This document shows, piece by piece, positions 9,694 to 18,628 of a stretch of DNA of 64,000 nt. The position numbers and the translations under genes were made by a program. The notes under the pieces were generated by a model. It was not told the DNA's origin and searched no databases. It was given only the letters and a program-made list of their open reading frames with translations. This DNA is from an uncultured Saprospiraceae bacterium. Its GTDB lineage: Bacteria > Bacteroidota > Bacteroidia > Chitinophagales > Saprospiraceae. Positions within the stretch are counted from its first letter, which is position 1. Every line of letters begins with the position of its first letter. Location of the stretch: contig CALLMH010000040.1 in assembly GCA_938007965.1 (NCBI GenBank), positions 1 to 64,000 on the forward strand, read 5' to 3'.

Positions 9694-10968
9694 TTACTTC
9701 TTAAACTCCATAATTGTCTTTTCGATGATGTCACAGCATTCGTGCAATTCTTCTTCAGTCATGACTAATGGGGGAGCGAATCTGATGATGTTTCCATGTG
9801 TTGGTTTCGCTAGAAGACCATTATCTCTAAGGGCGATACAGATGTTCCATGCCGTTTTGCTATCCTCGGTATCGTTGATTACGATGGCATTGAGCAGACC
9901 CTTTCCTCTTACGAGTACGCACAGGTCAGATTTGTCTACTAGAACTTGCATTCTCTCCCGGAATATTTTCCCTAGTTTCTCCGCATTTTGAGCTAGGTTT
10001 TCATCTTTGATTACTTCTAGAGCGGCCATGGCTACTCTGCCACCTAGCGGATTACCGCCGAATGTACTTCCGTGCTCACCGGGTTTGATGCATAGCATGA
10101 TGTCATCATCAGCTAATACAGCCGATACTGGGAATACACCTCCAGAGATCGCCTTCCCTAGCACGAGTATATCGGCTCTGGTTTCATATTTATTTTCGCA
10201 GTTATTGGCACATCCACAGTTTCCACAAGTAGCGAGAAGTCTCCCTGTCCTAGCGATACCCGTCTGTACTTCGTCAGCTATGAATAGTACATTATTATCA
10301 GTACAAAGTTTTCTGACACCTGCAAGGTAGCCTTCATCTGGAACGAATACACCAGCCTCTCCTTGGATCGGTTCTACGATGAATCCCGCAACATTAGGAT
10401 CTTTGAATGCTTCTGCGACGGCATCTAGATCATTATAAGCTATAACTTCGATTCCTGGTAGATAAGGACCGAATCCTTTTCTAGCATCAGGATCTTGGGA
10501 AGCGGATACCACAGCGATCGTACGGCCATGGAAGTTGCCAGAAGCGAAAATGATTTTTGCCTGATCTTTTGCGATCCCCTTCTTCATGTACGCCCATTTT
10601 CTACAAAGCTTGAGCGCTGTCTCTACAGCTTCTACTCCGGAGTTGATTGGCAACATCTTGTCGTAACCGAAATATTCGGTAATATATTTTTCATATGGTC
10701 CCAATACGTTATTGTAAAAAGCCCTAGATGTAAGTGTTAGTATTTCTGCTTGTTCTTTGAGTGCGCCTACTATTCTTGGGTGGCAGTGACCTTGATTTAC
10801 AGCGCTATATGCTGATAAAAAATCAAAGTATCTTTTGCCTTCTACATCCCAGACGTATACTCGCTCTCCACGTTCGAGTACAACAGGTAGTGGGTGATAA
10901 TTATGTGCACCGTGTTTATCTTCCATTGCCATCAATTGCTCTGACGAAAGTTTTGTCATTGTATCCAT
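9694..10968 (-). CDS. rocD: Ornithine aminotransferase
   Basis: 424-residue class III PLP aminotransferase that should convert ornithine and 2-oxoglutarate to glutamate-5-semialdehyde and glutamate in arginine/proline metabolism. The N-terminal [11 protein letters not shown] and [15 protein letters not shown] are characteristic of ornithine aminotransferase. The PLP-binding aspartate lies in FIADEVQTG and the Schiff-base lysine in LGKAISGG. An insert with several cysteines (CGNCGCANNC) sits just before the lysine strand; it could bind a metal or be a lineage-specific loop. It is a single gene, divergent from the small membrane protein array. Confidence 0.9.
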   Translation of the reverse strand: MDTMTKLSSEQLMAMEDKHGAHNYHPLPVVLERGERVYVWDVEGKRYFDFLSAYSAVNQGHCHPRIVGALKEQAEILTLTSRAFYNNVLGPYEKYITEYFGYDKMLPINSGVEAVETALKLCRKWAYMKKGIAKDQAKIIFASGNFHGRTIAVVSASQDPDARKGFGPYLPGIEVIAYNDLDAVAEAFKDPNVAGFIVEPIQGEAGVFVPDEGYLAGVRKLCTDNNVLFIADEVQTGIARTGRLLATCGNCGCANNCENKYETRADILVLGKAISGGVFPVSAVLADDDIMLCIKPGEHGSTFGGNPLGGRVAMAALEVIKDENLAQNAEKLGKIFRERMQVLVDKSDLCVLVRGKGLLNAIVINDTEDSKTAWNICIALRDNGLLAKPTHGNIIRFAPPLVMTEEELHECCDIIEKTIMEFKK

Positions 10969-11159
10969 ATTGCTCGTTTATTTATGTTTGGTTAGGAAAA
11001 TCCGTATTTCTTCGCAAGTTATATATATGAATCCAAGGCGCAAAATGAATAAGACAATATCAAGATATATACAGCAAAATATATATTAAGTATTTGTACT
11101 ATCCTTTTTATATGTATTTATCTTTTAGATTACTATATTTATCCATGCAAGCAATATTA

Positions 11160-11357
11160 ATGAGAAATAAAAAGTATTATCACGTCATTTGGATTATTTT
11201 TCTAACCTGTGTCATGGTATTGCTTGAGTATCTGTTTGAAGGAAGAATTAGCAAAGGGACCCTTGTGAAGTCCTTAATATTTGCTTTGATTATGGAGTTT
11301 GGTCATTATTGCATGATCGAATACCGCAAAGAAAATGAGGATGCAACTGATATTTAA
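11160..11357 (+). CDS. Small two-helix membrane protein, array member A
   Basis: 65 residues from the ATG at 11160. Earlier in-frame starts exist (TTG 11094, ATG 11112, ATG 11145), but this start gives a length like its neighbours. It has two hydrophobic helices joined by a short turn (YLFEGRISKG), then FGHYCMIEYRKEN and an acidic tail. The ending YRKEN is shared with the next gene, which suggests duplication. No known family is recognised. It is first of five such genes before a DUF885 peptidase. Confidence 0.6.
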   Translation: MRNKKYYHVIWIIFLTCVMVLLEYLFEGRISKGTLVKSLIFALIMEFGHYCMIEYRKENEDATDI

Positions 11358-11444
11358 TTTTTGGAGCTTAATCAGCGCAGATAATAAAGTGTGTCTAATT
11401 CAAAATAGAGGGATGAAGTCTAAAAAACTGTAAGATATAAACCC

Positions 11445-11627
11445 ATGAAGTACATTATTCAGTTTATTCTTGTTGCATTCTTTTACTATCCCTTTACATA
11501 TATGTTTGGTGCGAGTCTAGAAGGATGCAGCTATTTAGAATCAACTCCGCTTGCATTGATCCTAACCTTTGGTACATACTGCCAAGATGTATATCGCAAA
11601 GAAAATAAAGAATTAGACACCAATTGA
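11445..11627 (+). CDS. Small two-helix membrane protein, array member B
   Basis: 60 residues from ATG 11445. The first helix is FILVAFFYYPFTYMF, then the turn SLEGCSYLE, then a second helix ending FGTYCQDVYRKENKE. The pattern FG-H/T-YC followed by YRKEN is shared with member A 87 bases upstream, so the two are probable paralogues. Its TGA stop overlaps the TTG start of the next small frame. Function unknown. Confidence 0.6.
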   Translation: MKYIIQFILVAFFYYPFTYMFGASLEGCSYLESTPLALILTFGTYCQDVYRKENKELDTN

Positions 11628-11800
11628 AACAGTTAAATCAAATATTCTCTATTTTACTGCCAGTGATACTTGTAGCGATGGCAGTCCATTTTATTAAGTT
11701 TCGATCATTTATACACTTTGATTATTTTAAATATTTATTGTGGGGTATTGTAATCGGAGTTGGATATACTATCGGAAAATCTATATTATCTAAAAAATAG
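11624..11800 (+). CDS. Small two-helix membrane protein, array member C
   Basis: 58-residue frame starting with TTG at 11624, which overlaps the preceding TGA stop, and ending at TAG 11798-11800. It reads MKQLNQIFSILLPVILVAMA, then a short polar turn, then a second helix LLWGIVIGVGYTIGKSI and a lysine tail. Size, topology and position match its neighbours. The overlap suggests translational coupling. The next ATG follows six bases after its stop. No alternative frame in this stretch is better. Confidence 0.5.
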   Translation: MKQLNQIFSILLPVILVAMAVHFIKFRSFIHFDYFKYLLWGIVIGVGYTIGKSILSKK

Positions 11801-11806
11801 AAAGCA

Positions 11807-12004
11807 ATGAGAGCCGCTCAATTTATTTTAGGAACTATAGCCATATTGATCGTACTGTCCGCAGTCTTGGTCTATATTCGGCAGCGATCACTCGAAGGGT
11901 TCAATCCTTTCGTAGAGGTGGTACTGGGTACTGTGCTAGGAATGTATGCATACAAGAAAGATGTAGATCAAAGACGTAGAAATGAGTCAGATCCTAAAAC
12001 TTGA
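11807..12004 (+). CDS. Small two-helix membrane protein, array member D
   Basis: 65 residues from ATG 11807. Helix one is FILGTIAILIVLSAVLVYI, the turn is RQRSLEGFNPF, and helix two VVLGTVLGMYAY runs into a highly charged tail (KKDVDQRRRNE). The SLEG turn also appears in member B. It starts six bases after member C. Function unknown. Confidence 0.6.
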   Translation: MRAAQFILGTIAILIVLSAVLVYIRQRSLEGFNPFVEVVLGTVLGMYAYKKDVDQRRRNESDPKT

Positions 12005-12254
12005 CCTTAATCCAATACTGCTTCATAGGTAATTATTGGCTTAGTTTTAAATGCATCAAAAACAAACAGCAGAAAAGTTGGGTCATAATCTGCTTTCAAC
12101 ATCACGTAACTACTCTACAGTTGAATCGCTTTACTGCGTTGACCAAAAAATTATTTTTTGATTCGAAAAACGAAAAACTGAAAATGCACCTTGCGGATTC
12201 TAATCTGTTCCATTCTTAATTTATTTCTGTATTATTGTTGAAAATACACTGGAT

Positions 12255-12461
12255 ATGAAAATTAATATGAATGTAATCACGAATTTCGTCTCATACGTAG
12301 CTATGTTTATGGCTTTGATAGCGATTTTTCGATATGTAGTGGATGGTACATTGGATAATTGGGTATGGTATAGATCTATGTTTATTGCAGTGGCGGTAGC
12401 TACTTACAATGTATGGAAAAACAATAAAAAAGGAGTTTATGATGATCAAGAGAATGCTTAA
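12255..12461 (+). CDS. Small two-helix membrane protein, array member E
   Basis: 68 residues from ATG 12255, with helices near 10-27 and 42-55 separated by a turn (VVDGTLDNW), and a charged tail. It fits the size and topology of members A-D but is more diverged. Its last 23 bases overlap the start of the DUF885 peptidase gene, whose ribosome site AAGGAG lies inside it, so the two are probably translated together. A gap of 250 bases separates it from member D. Confidence 0.55.
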   Translation: MKINMNVITNFVSYVAMFMALIAIFRYVVDGTLDNWVWYRSMFIAVAVATYNVWKNNKKGVYDDQENA

Positions 12462-14136
12462 ATGGAGCTGTGTAATATTATTTTGTCTGTCACTATATGG
12501 TATACAAGCACAAACTGTAGATTCGATAATCGCTGCCTACGAATCCGTCGATGATTCTGAGAATGATTCTGAGGAGGAGAATTCTCCTTGGTATTTGTAT
12601 TCTGAATCACAGACGATGATTCTGCGAAAAAAAATGGGTGCAATATTAAGCAATGTAAAGTCCGTAGATAGATCTAAAGCGAGCGAACAAGATTTGATAA
12701 ATCTTGATCTACTAGAACTGATTATAGAGGACCGAATATTTAACATTGACTTTAGGAAACATGAGATGCCTCTCACTGCCGAGGGAGGGTTTTTAACTAA
12801 CATCATATATAATATCAGCGGGACACGCATCAACTCAGAAAATGACGGGAAGGAATTTCTACACAAGATCAAAATGCTTCCAGAATATATAGATTCTCAG
12901 ATAGAAAATCTCAAGGCAGGGCAGAAGCGAGGCGTAAGTTCTCCCAAACTGATAGCTGAATTGTGTTTAGGAATGGCAAAAGAAGTTTCTGAATCGGAAG
13001 CGGATGATAATTTTTTTGCGGAAGCTGTGAAGGGCACGGATGTAGAGAAAAAAGCTATTGTTGGTATTCTGACCCAAGTAATTCCTTCATATCAGAAGCT
13101 CGTCGAATATCTAGAAAATGAATACATCGTTAATGCACCAGAGGAGATTGGCGTCCGGAGTATAGGAGGGGGTGAGAAATTCTATGAGCAGCGTGTAAAA
13201 TATTTCGCTACAGAAGACATCAGTCCAAAAGAAGTATTCGATATTGGGATGGATGAGGTTGCTCGGATTCGCGCAGAGATGGAAGCAATCATTGCTAAGT
13301 TAGCATTCGAAGGAAGTTTTGCTGATTTTTGTGATTTTCTAAGGACAGATCCACAGTTCTACCCGAAGACAGGAAAAGAACTACTGCACTATGCGGCATG
13401 GATTACAAAAGAGATGGAAGGGAAATTACCAGATTACTTCAATAGGCTTCCGATGATGCCGCTTACTGTGAAGCCAGTGCCAGCTGCATTAGCCCCTAAC
13501 TACACGACAGGACGGTATTCTGGTGGATCATACACTGCGAAGAAAGCTGGACAATACTGGGTAAATACGACAAACCTTGACAGCAGACCATTGTATGTAA
13601 TGCCTTCGTTATCTCTTCATGAGGGAGTACCCGGACATCATACACAGATCATGCTGGCTGCAGAATTAGATCTACCTGATTTTCGAAAGAGCCAATACTT
13701 ATCTGCCTTTGGAGAGGGATGGGCGCTATATTGCGAATATCTTGGAAAAGAAGCCGGGATGTACCATACAGAATACGAAGCATTTGGAGCTTTAGTCTAT
13801 GAGATGTGGAGAGCATGCAGATTGGTAGTGGATCCTGGGATGCATTATATGGGATGGTCTAGAGAAAAAGCTTTTGATTTTATGAAGGAGAATACAGCGC
13901 TGTCGCTTCATGAAGTAGGGACAGAGATCAATAGATATATCGGCTGGCCAGGTCAAGCTGTATCCTATAAGTTGGGAGAATTGAAAATTCGAAAACTGAG
14001 GGCATACGCGGAAGCAACTCTAGGAGATAAGTTTGATATTAGAGCATTTCACGATAAAGTATTAGAGAACGGGAGTATCCCGATGGCAACACTCGATCGT
14101 ATTATAAGAAAATGGGTTGCTGATTCTGATAAATAA
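12439..14136 (+). CDS. DUF885 family zinc-peptidase-like protein, exported
   Basis: 565 residues from ATG 12439. The frame is open from 12409, but the ATG at 12439 sits just after AAGGAG and gives a clean signal peptide (MIKRMLKWSCVILFCLSLYG, ending near IQAQT). The hallmark HEGVPGHH is near residue 395 and a downstream glutamate lies in FGEGWALY. Together these look like an HExxGHH-type metallopeptidase centre, as seen across the DUF885 family. The family is linked to peptidase activity, but the substrate here is unknown. An acidic stretch follows the signal peptide. A hairpin at 14224 probably ends the transcript. Confidence 0.8.
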   Translation: MMIKRMLKWSCVILFCLSLYGIQAQTVDSIIAAYESVDDSENDSEEENSPWYLYSESQTMILRKKMGAILSNVKSVDRSKASEQDLINLDLLELIIEDRIFNIDFRKHEMPLTAEGGFLTNIIYNISGTRINSENDGKEFLHKIKMLPEYIDSQIENLKAGQKRGVSSPKLIAELCLGMAKEVSESEADDNFFAEAVKGTDVEKKAIVGILTQVIPSYQKLVEYLENEYIVNAPEEIGVRSIGGGEKFYEQRVKYFATEDISPKEVFDIGMDEVARIRAEMEAIIAKLAFEGSFADFCDFLRTDPQFYPKTGKELLHYAAWITKEMEGKLPDYFNRLPMMPLTVKPVPAALAPNYTTGRYSGGSYTAKKAGQYWVNTTNLDSRPLYVMPSLSLHEGVPGHHTQIMLAAELDLPDFRKSQYLSAFGEGWALYCEYLGKEAGMYHTEYEAFGALVYEMWRACRLVVDPGMHYMGWSREKAFDFMKENTALSLHEVGTEINRYIGWPGQAVSYKLGELKIRKLRAYAEATLGDKFDIRAFHDKVLENGSIPMATLDRIIRKWVADSDK

Positions 14137-14223
14137 TATCAGACGTTTTTAATGCGGATGTTTATATATGAATAGTTCCAAACAGTAATATATATAGTCC
14201 AATAGTATACCATACTAACAAAC

Positions 14224-14257
14224 AATCAATACTATTACCGTATTGATTTTCTTACTT
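14224..14257 (+). terminator. Probable terminator after the DUF885 gene
   Basis: Perfect 9-base-pair inverted repeat AATCAATAC (14224-14232) / GTATTGATT (14240-14248) with a 7-base loop, followed by TTCTTACTT. It lies about 90 bases after the stop. The stem is AT-rich, so strength is uncertain. Confidence 0.5.
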
Positions 14258-14631
14258 AAGTTGTAGACATAAAGAAGGACAGTGTGTGCGCAATGATGAA
14301 TCAACTAAAGAATTCACAGTAATAGCTTCTTAAATCAATTCTTCAGATTTCCTACCTATATTATATATATGGTATTCAGTATTGAATCCTTCAGGAGATC
14401 AATAGCTCTTCGTAGGGTCAATAGTTGTATCGTCAAATCAGTCAATAATAATTTAGATCTCTTCATTTCTCCTTTATAATGCTAGTGGTATTGTACTTAT
14501 TAGTGGAATATTGATATTCTATCACTCTTTCGATTTCATTTTTTATTCATTTTTATAAATTTTTCAAGAGAAAAAAATAAATGTATTAAATGCTCAAAAT
14601 CATTGTATTTAGGGGCGTTTGTGCCAGAATC

Positions 14632-14657
14632 TTACATTTATTTATCCCAAAATGTAA
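14632..14657. promoter_or_regulatory. Inverted repeat upstream of the Crp/Fnr gene (distal)
   Basis: TTACATTT (14632-14639) and AAATGTAA (14650-14657) form a perfect 8-base inverted repeat with a 10-base spacer, about 80-105 bases before the regulator's ATG. It could be an operator; it does not match the classical TGTGA/TCACA Crp site. It lies in a 601-base gene-free stretch (14137-14737) that holds nothing else I can name except the two repeats and the terminator. Confidence 0.4.
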
Positions 14658-14671
14658 ATTATTTTATAATA

Positions 14672-14687
14672 GACATAGGGGTATGTC
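14672..14687. promoter_or_regulatory. Inverted repeat upstream of the Crp/Fnr gene (proximal)
   Basis: GACATA (14672-14677), GGGG, TATGTC (14682-14687): a perfect 6-base dyad 50 bases before the ATG. Its position would suit an autoregulatory operator. This is inference from symmetry only. Confidence 0.4.
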
Positions 14688-14737
14688 GCCAATCTGTGTG
14701 TCTTGTTTATGTATTGCAAATTTAAAACACTTATAAA

Positions 14738-15442
14738 ATGACTACTACGCCCAACGCTTTTTTTGAAATTATAGATAAAGTATCGATGTTAAGACAATTC
14801 CAACTATTCTCTGATCTAAACGAAGAAGAACTGCAAGATCTAGCAAGAGCAACCGAGATAAAAGCTGTAGCAAAGCATAAATATGTTTTCAAAAGTGGTG
14901 ACGACAGTGATTTTCTCTATGTACTTATCAACGGAACTATCAAAGTAGGTAATACTTCAAAAGATGGTAGAGAAGTAATAAAGACCATCCTTCATCCGAC
15001 CGCATTATTCGGAGAATCTGGATTGGGTTCTAATGAAGTAAGAAATTCATTCGCTAAAGCTATCGATTCTGAGGTAAGATTACTTAAAATAGATGTAAAT
15101 GGTTTCAGAGAATTAATGAAGTCTAACTTTGCTTTCAACCTTAAAGTAGTAGAAAACTTAGGTAATAAGATTGCTAGAATCGAAGATAGATTGCAGTCAT
15201 TAGTATTTAATGATGCAAGAACTAGAATCGTAGAGTTCATAAGAGATAATGCAAATAAATTCGGTAGAAAAGTAGGGTATGAGATGCTTCTTAAGCACAG
15301 CCTTACACAACAAGATATTGCCAACTTCACAGGGACATCAAGACAAACAGTAACATCTGTATTGAATGATCTAAGAAGTTCTAATCAAATCTACTTCAAA
15401 AGAAAAAGTATCCTTATCAGAGATTTAGAAAATCTAGCATAA
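14738..15442 (+). CDS. Crp/Fnr family transcriptional regulator
   Basis: 234 residues. An N-terminal cyclic-nucleotide-binding-like beta barrel (about 20-135, with FKSGDDSDFLYVLINGTIKV and the ALFGESGL phosphate-cassette position) is followed by a dimer helix and a C-terminal winged helix (SLTQQDIANFTGTSRQTVT, about 186-204). FGESGLG lacks the arginine that binds cyclic AMP phosphate in classical Crp (GE..L....R), so the ligand is unknown. No cysteine cluster for an Fnr-type iron-sulphur centre is present. The gene stands alone with a strong terminator after it and inverted repeats before it, suggesting self-contained and perhaps autoregulated expression. Confidence 0.85.
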   Translation: MTTTPNAFFEIIDKVSMLRQFQLFSDLNEEELQDLARATEIKAVAKHKYVFKSGDDSDFLYVLINGTIKVGNTSKDGREVIKTILHPTALFGESGLGSNEVRNSFAKAIDSEVRLLKIDVNGFRELMKSNFAFNLKVVENLGNKIARIEDRLQSLVFNDARTRIVEFIRDNANKFGRKVGYEMLLKHSLTQQDIANFTGTSRQTVTSVLNDLRSSNQIYFKRKSILIRDLENLA

Positions 15443-15505
15443 GCAGATATAAAGAATTTTCAGAAAACGTTTTCTCATAGACCGTAACTGAAATCCTAGC
15501 TATAA

Positions 15506-15543
15506 CAGGTATCCTCTAATAAGAGGATACCTGTTTTTATTTT
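15506..15543 (+). terminator. Strong rho-independent terminator
   Basis: Perfect 12-base-pair stem (15506-15517 with 15522-15533), loop AATA, followed by TTTTTATTTTATC. It ends the Crp/Fnr transcript and lies between convergent genes. Confidence 0.9.
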
Positions 15544-15590
15544 ATCTACAATGTATTATTTTAAATCAGAAACTATTCGAGGGCATAAAA

Positions 15591-16451
15591 TCAGCTTTCT
15601 ATCTCCTTGAGCAACATCGGCCATAATTTATCTTTAGATTTAGCTTTAAATATTCCAAAGTGACCAATTTTATCCATGCCAATTTCTGATGGTTGCACTA
15701 CCTTCATATCTAGTACTGCATTTGGGTAAGCTGATGTCAGTTCTTCCATAGTCGATGGGGTAGACATGGTGTCATCAGGAAAGTACCAGGCTATGATTTT
15801 CTTATTGATTTTATTATAATAGGAATGACCCACTTTATTATGTAGATAAGACGGCATCAATCCATTTTCTTTACTATTTGTAAGCCAGTCATTGGCTACG
15901 CCTTTGGGCCAATCTTGTCCTAGACCCACGAAACCTGGGATATATCCTAGCAGTGCATTGAGAGGTGGAAATAGTAGAATCGCAGGCCATTTTACTTTTA
16001 GTCTATTTATAGTTGGAGCGAATTTATTAAAGTTTCCAGAAGAAGTTGAGAGCAATATGACTTTATCGAACGACGACCAAGTCTCCATTAATCCATATAT
16101 CTGGCCTCCCATACTATGTGCTAGAAGGTGTTTTTTTAGATTCGGGTATTGGCTGTCGATGTAGTGCGATACAGCATTTGCGTCATACTGACCCCAATCC
16201 GAAATACTAGCGACGTAACCCCTCATTTTTTTCGGTCTGGAATCCCCTACACCTCTGTAATCATATAAGATTACTATATAATTTTGCTCAGCTAGATAAG
16301 TTGCAAGCTTCAGGTAAAACTCCTTTTTCGTGACAGTTCCAGAATTAAACTGCACTACGGCTTTCGGATTATTGGTTTCAGAGGATACGACTAGTGCGGA
16401 TAGCTGTGTTCCGTCACTCGTATAGATCAGTCTTTTTTCAGTGATAACCAT
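15591..16451 (-). CDS. Alpha/beta hydrolase
   Basis: 286 residues with an alpha/beta hydrolase fold. The oxyanion strand VVQFNSGTVTKKEFY is followed by LYDYRGVGDSRP and the nucleophile elbow AHSMGGQ near residue 117 (Ser). The catalytic acid is probably in WYFPDDTMS and the histidine in KIGHFGIF. It resembles the predicted serine hydrolases of the COG4757 type. The substrate is unknown. It starts 11 bases after the lipoprotein gene on the same strand, so both form a small operon. Confidence 0.75.
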   Translation of the reverse strand: MVITEKRLIYTSDGTQLSALVVSSETNNPKAVVQFNSGTVTKKEFYLKLATYLAEQNYIVILYDYRGVGDSRPKKMRGYVASISDWGQYDANAVSHYIDSQYPNLKKHLLAHSMGGQIYGLMETWSSFDKVILLSTSSGNFNKFAPTINRLKVKWPAILLFPPLNALLGYIPGFVGLGQDWPKGVANDWLTNSKENGLMPSYLHNKVGHSYYNKINKKIIAWYFPDDTMSTPSTMEELTSAYPNAVLDMKVVQPSEIGMDKIGHFGIFKAKSKDKLWPMLLKEIES

Positions 16452-16462
16452 ATGATTTACAT

Positions 16463-16969
16463 CTAGTTACAGGTTAATTTAATCACAGGAGTCTGGACTT
16501 CATTACTTTTATTGCCGGCTCTGTCTACCATATATATCGTAAATGTCAAATCATTATCAGGATACTGGGCAGGGCTTTCGCACGCTGGAATCGAATCTTG
16601 AGGTGGAAATATACAGCATGTGTTAAGTAGTACCATATTGATAGTGCCTGAGACTCCATTATTTGCTCCTTGTTCTGGGATAGCAGGAATTCGAAATCTA
16701 TCGTAGAACTCACCAGTCCTATTGTCGATGACAAATATATTTACACCTCCCATTCCCATCGGGGTGCCTATATCTCCATCTCCATCTTGAAATGATAGAC
16801 TCACAACAGTCGTATCACTATTCAGAGGTCGCTGGGACATCTGCAAATTAGATAACGACACGAACTCAATGGCTGGCGTGTCACTATAGTCAGGAGAGTT
16901 AATACATGAATATATGCCCATACAGACAGCTGCGATCAATAGGTATGCTAGTGTTTTATTCAAATTCAT
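16463..16969 (-). CDS. Hypothetical lipoprotein
   Basis: 168 residues. The N-terminus is a lipoprotein signal with the lipobox MGIYSC (Cys22). The mature part has a beta-rich domain with SFQDGDGDIGTP, a repeated theme in Bacteroidota lipoproteins that may bind calcium, and several cysteines (NTCCIFPPQDSIPAC). No enzyme motif is seen. It is likely at the inner face of the outer membrane, co-transcribed with the hydrolase. Confidence 0.65.
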   Translation of the reverse strand: MNLNKTLAYLLIAAVCMGIYSCINSPDYSDTPAIEFVSLSNLQMSQRPLNSDTTVVSLSFQDGDGDIGTPMGMGGVNIFVIDNRTGEFYDRFRIPAIPEQGANNGVSGTINMVLLNTCCIFPPQDSIPACESPAQYPDNDLTFTIYMVDRAGNKSNEVQTPVIKLTCN

Positions 16970-17055
16970 ATTTAAAAAACGTGATTACTGCTCCTTATGT
17001 TTTACAGTCGGAAACTCTGTATATCTTTGTGCAGAATTAAAATTAATTTTCTCAT

Positions 17056-18048
17056 TTGAATAGATCCAATCTTATATCAAACTTAAAATCAGTCGACGAG
17101 ACATCGTTTGAGTCTGTGGCTTTGGATTTATTCAGGTATCAATATATAAATAATTCTATTTATAAAGAGTGGGTGGACGCATTGAATATCAAAGTAGATC
17201 ACATAAACTTGTTAAGCGACATCCCATTTTTACCCATTTCGGCTTTCAAAACCTATGAAGTATCTTCAAGTAAGAATACGGTACAGCATGTGTTTACTAG
17301 TAGTAGCACTACTGGATCTGTACCATCGAGGCATATGGTTTATGATATTGATCTGTACTTGGATCATTCAGAGTCGATCTTCAGAAAGCAATATGGAAAC
17401 TTAGAAAATTATTGTTTTTTGGCGTTATTACCCAATTACTTAGAGCGTGAAGGCTCCTCATTGGTTGCTATGGTTGAGCATTTTATCAATAAATCTAAGT
17501 TTGAGGAAAGTGGTTTTTATTTGTACGATCATCAGAAATTGGCTGATCAACTGATAGCATGCCGAGAGGATGGCAGACCGACAGTACTATTTGGGGTGAG
17601 TTTTGCTTTGTTAGATTTCTTAGATGAGTTTGATATTTCATTTCCCGAACTGACGGTTATAGAGACTGGAGGGATGAAAGGTCGAAAAAAGGAAATGACG
17701 AAGCATCAACTTCAACTTCTATTGTCGGACGGTTTTGGAGTGGATCACGTACATTCTGAGTATGGTATGACAGAGCTTTTCTCTCAAGCTTACTCGCAGA
17801 GAGATGGACTATTTGCAGCACCTACATCCATGAAGATATTTACTAGGGAGATTACCGACCCTTTTCAAATTACGGCTTTCGGTAAGACAGGAGTAATGAA
17901 TATAATAGACTTGGCTAATATTGATTCTTGTGCATTTATCGAGACTCAAGACTTGGGTAGACTATATGAAGATGGCACTTTTGAGGTGTTGGGTAGATTG
18001 GATGAAGCGGATATTCGAGGTTGTAATTTGATGGTTTCAGATCTGTGA
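17056..18048 (+). CDS. LuxE-like acyl-protein synthetase / adenylate-forming enzyme
   Basis: 330 residues starting with TTG; no in-frame ATG lies near the N-terminus of the homologous region. The glycine/serine/threonine loop TSSSTTGS (about 83-90) is the ATP-binding P-loop of ANL enzymes of the LuxE branch, followed by VIETGGMKGRKKEMT, HSEYGMTELFSQAY (A5-type motif) and GRLDEADIRGCNLM. LuxE activates fatty acids for aldehyde synthesis, but no LuxC or LuxD partner is nearby. The product could activate another carboxylate. It ends two bases from a convergent acetyltransferase gene. Confidence 0.7.
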   Translation: MNRSNLISNLKSVDETSFESVALDLFRYQYINNSIYKEWVDALNIKVDHINLLSDIPFLPISAFKTYEVSSSKNTVQHVFTSSSTTGSVPSRHMVYDIDLYLDHSESIFRKQYGNLENYCFLALLPNYLEREGSSLVAMVEHFINKSKFEESGFYLYDHQKLADQLIACREDGRPTVLFGVSFALLDFLDEFDISFPELTVIETGGMKGRKKEMTKHQLQLLLSDGFGVDHVHSEYGMTELFSQAYSQRDGLFAAPTSMKIFTREITDPFQITAFGKTGVMNIIDLANIDSCAFIETQDLGRLYEDGTFEVLGRLDEADIRGCNLMVSDL

Positions 18049-18050
18049 GG

Positions 18051-18611
18051 CTAGTTCATCCAGTCTTCATTTAGAAGTCCGTATATGGCACTATCTAGAT
18101 ACTTACCATCGAAGAAGTAATCTTGTCTGAAATGCGCCTCTTTTTTAAATCCTAATTTTGTGAGAAGATGATGAGAGGCTATATTATCTGGATTCACATT
18201 TGCTTTGATCGTATGTAATTCCATCTTTCGGAATGCAAAGTTAATTATCGTTTTCGCCGCTTCTGTTGCTATTCCTTGGTTCCAATGATCCTTTTTGAGG
18301 GCGTATCCTATTTCTCCACGGTTATTTGGTTTGTCTATACGCCATATTCCCATGTAGCCTATTGTTTCATTTGATTCTTTAAGAGTGATCACCCAATTGA
18401 CACCGACTTTATTATCGAAATTAGATATGTTTTCTTCGATCTTTGCTTCTATATCCTGCATGGACTTAGGCGGATGAGTATCAAGATATTTCATCACAGT
18501 TTTGTCTGTCCGCAGCGCATACATATCTGCAATATGATCTAGGGAGTGCCTTACTAAGACTAGTCGCTCAGACTCTAATACAGGAAATTGATGGAAGACA
18601 TTTTCATTCAT
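18051..18611 (-). CDS. GNAT family N-acetyltransferase (RimJ/RimL-like)
   Basis: 186 residues with the features of the RimJ/RimL branch: LESERLVLVRH at the N-terminus, GYMGIWRIDKPNNRGEIGYAL (strands 4-5), the acetyl-CoA loop HWNQGIATEA (about 131-140) and the C-terminal N..S..LLTKLGFKKE motif. The acceptor may be a protein N-terminus, an amino acid or a small amine; sequence does not decide. It lies 17 bases downstream of the amidase gene. Confidence 0.8.
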   Translation of the reverse strand: MNENVFHQFPVLESERLVLVRHSLDHIADMYALRTDKTVMKYLDTHPPKSMQDIEAKIEENISNFDNKVGVNWVITLKESNETIGYMGIWRIDKPNNRGEIGYALKKDHWNQGIATEAAKTIINFAFRKMELHTIKANVNPDNIASHHLLTKLGFKKEAHFRQDYFFDGKYLDSAIYGLLNEDWMN

Positions 18612-18628
18612 AATGAAGTATCTCGATA

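Noticed and set aside
12001-12219. Open frame of 72 codons between small membrane genes D and E, starting with TTG overlapping a stop
   Set aside because: Composition (many Lys, Gln, Cys, His; no helix pattern) is unlike its neighbours, and it looks like translated intergenic DNA.
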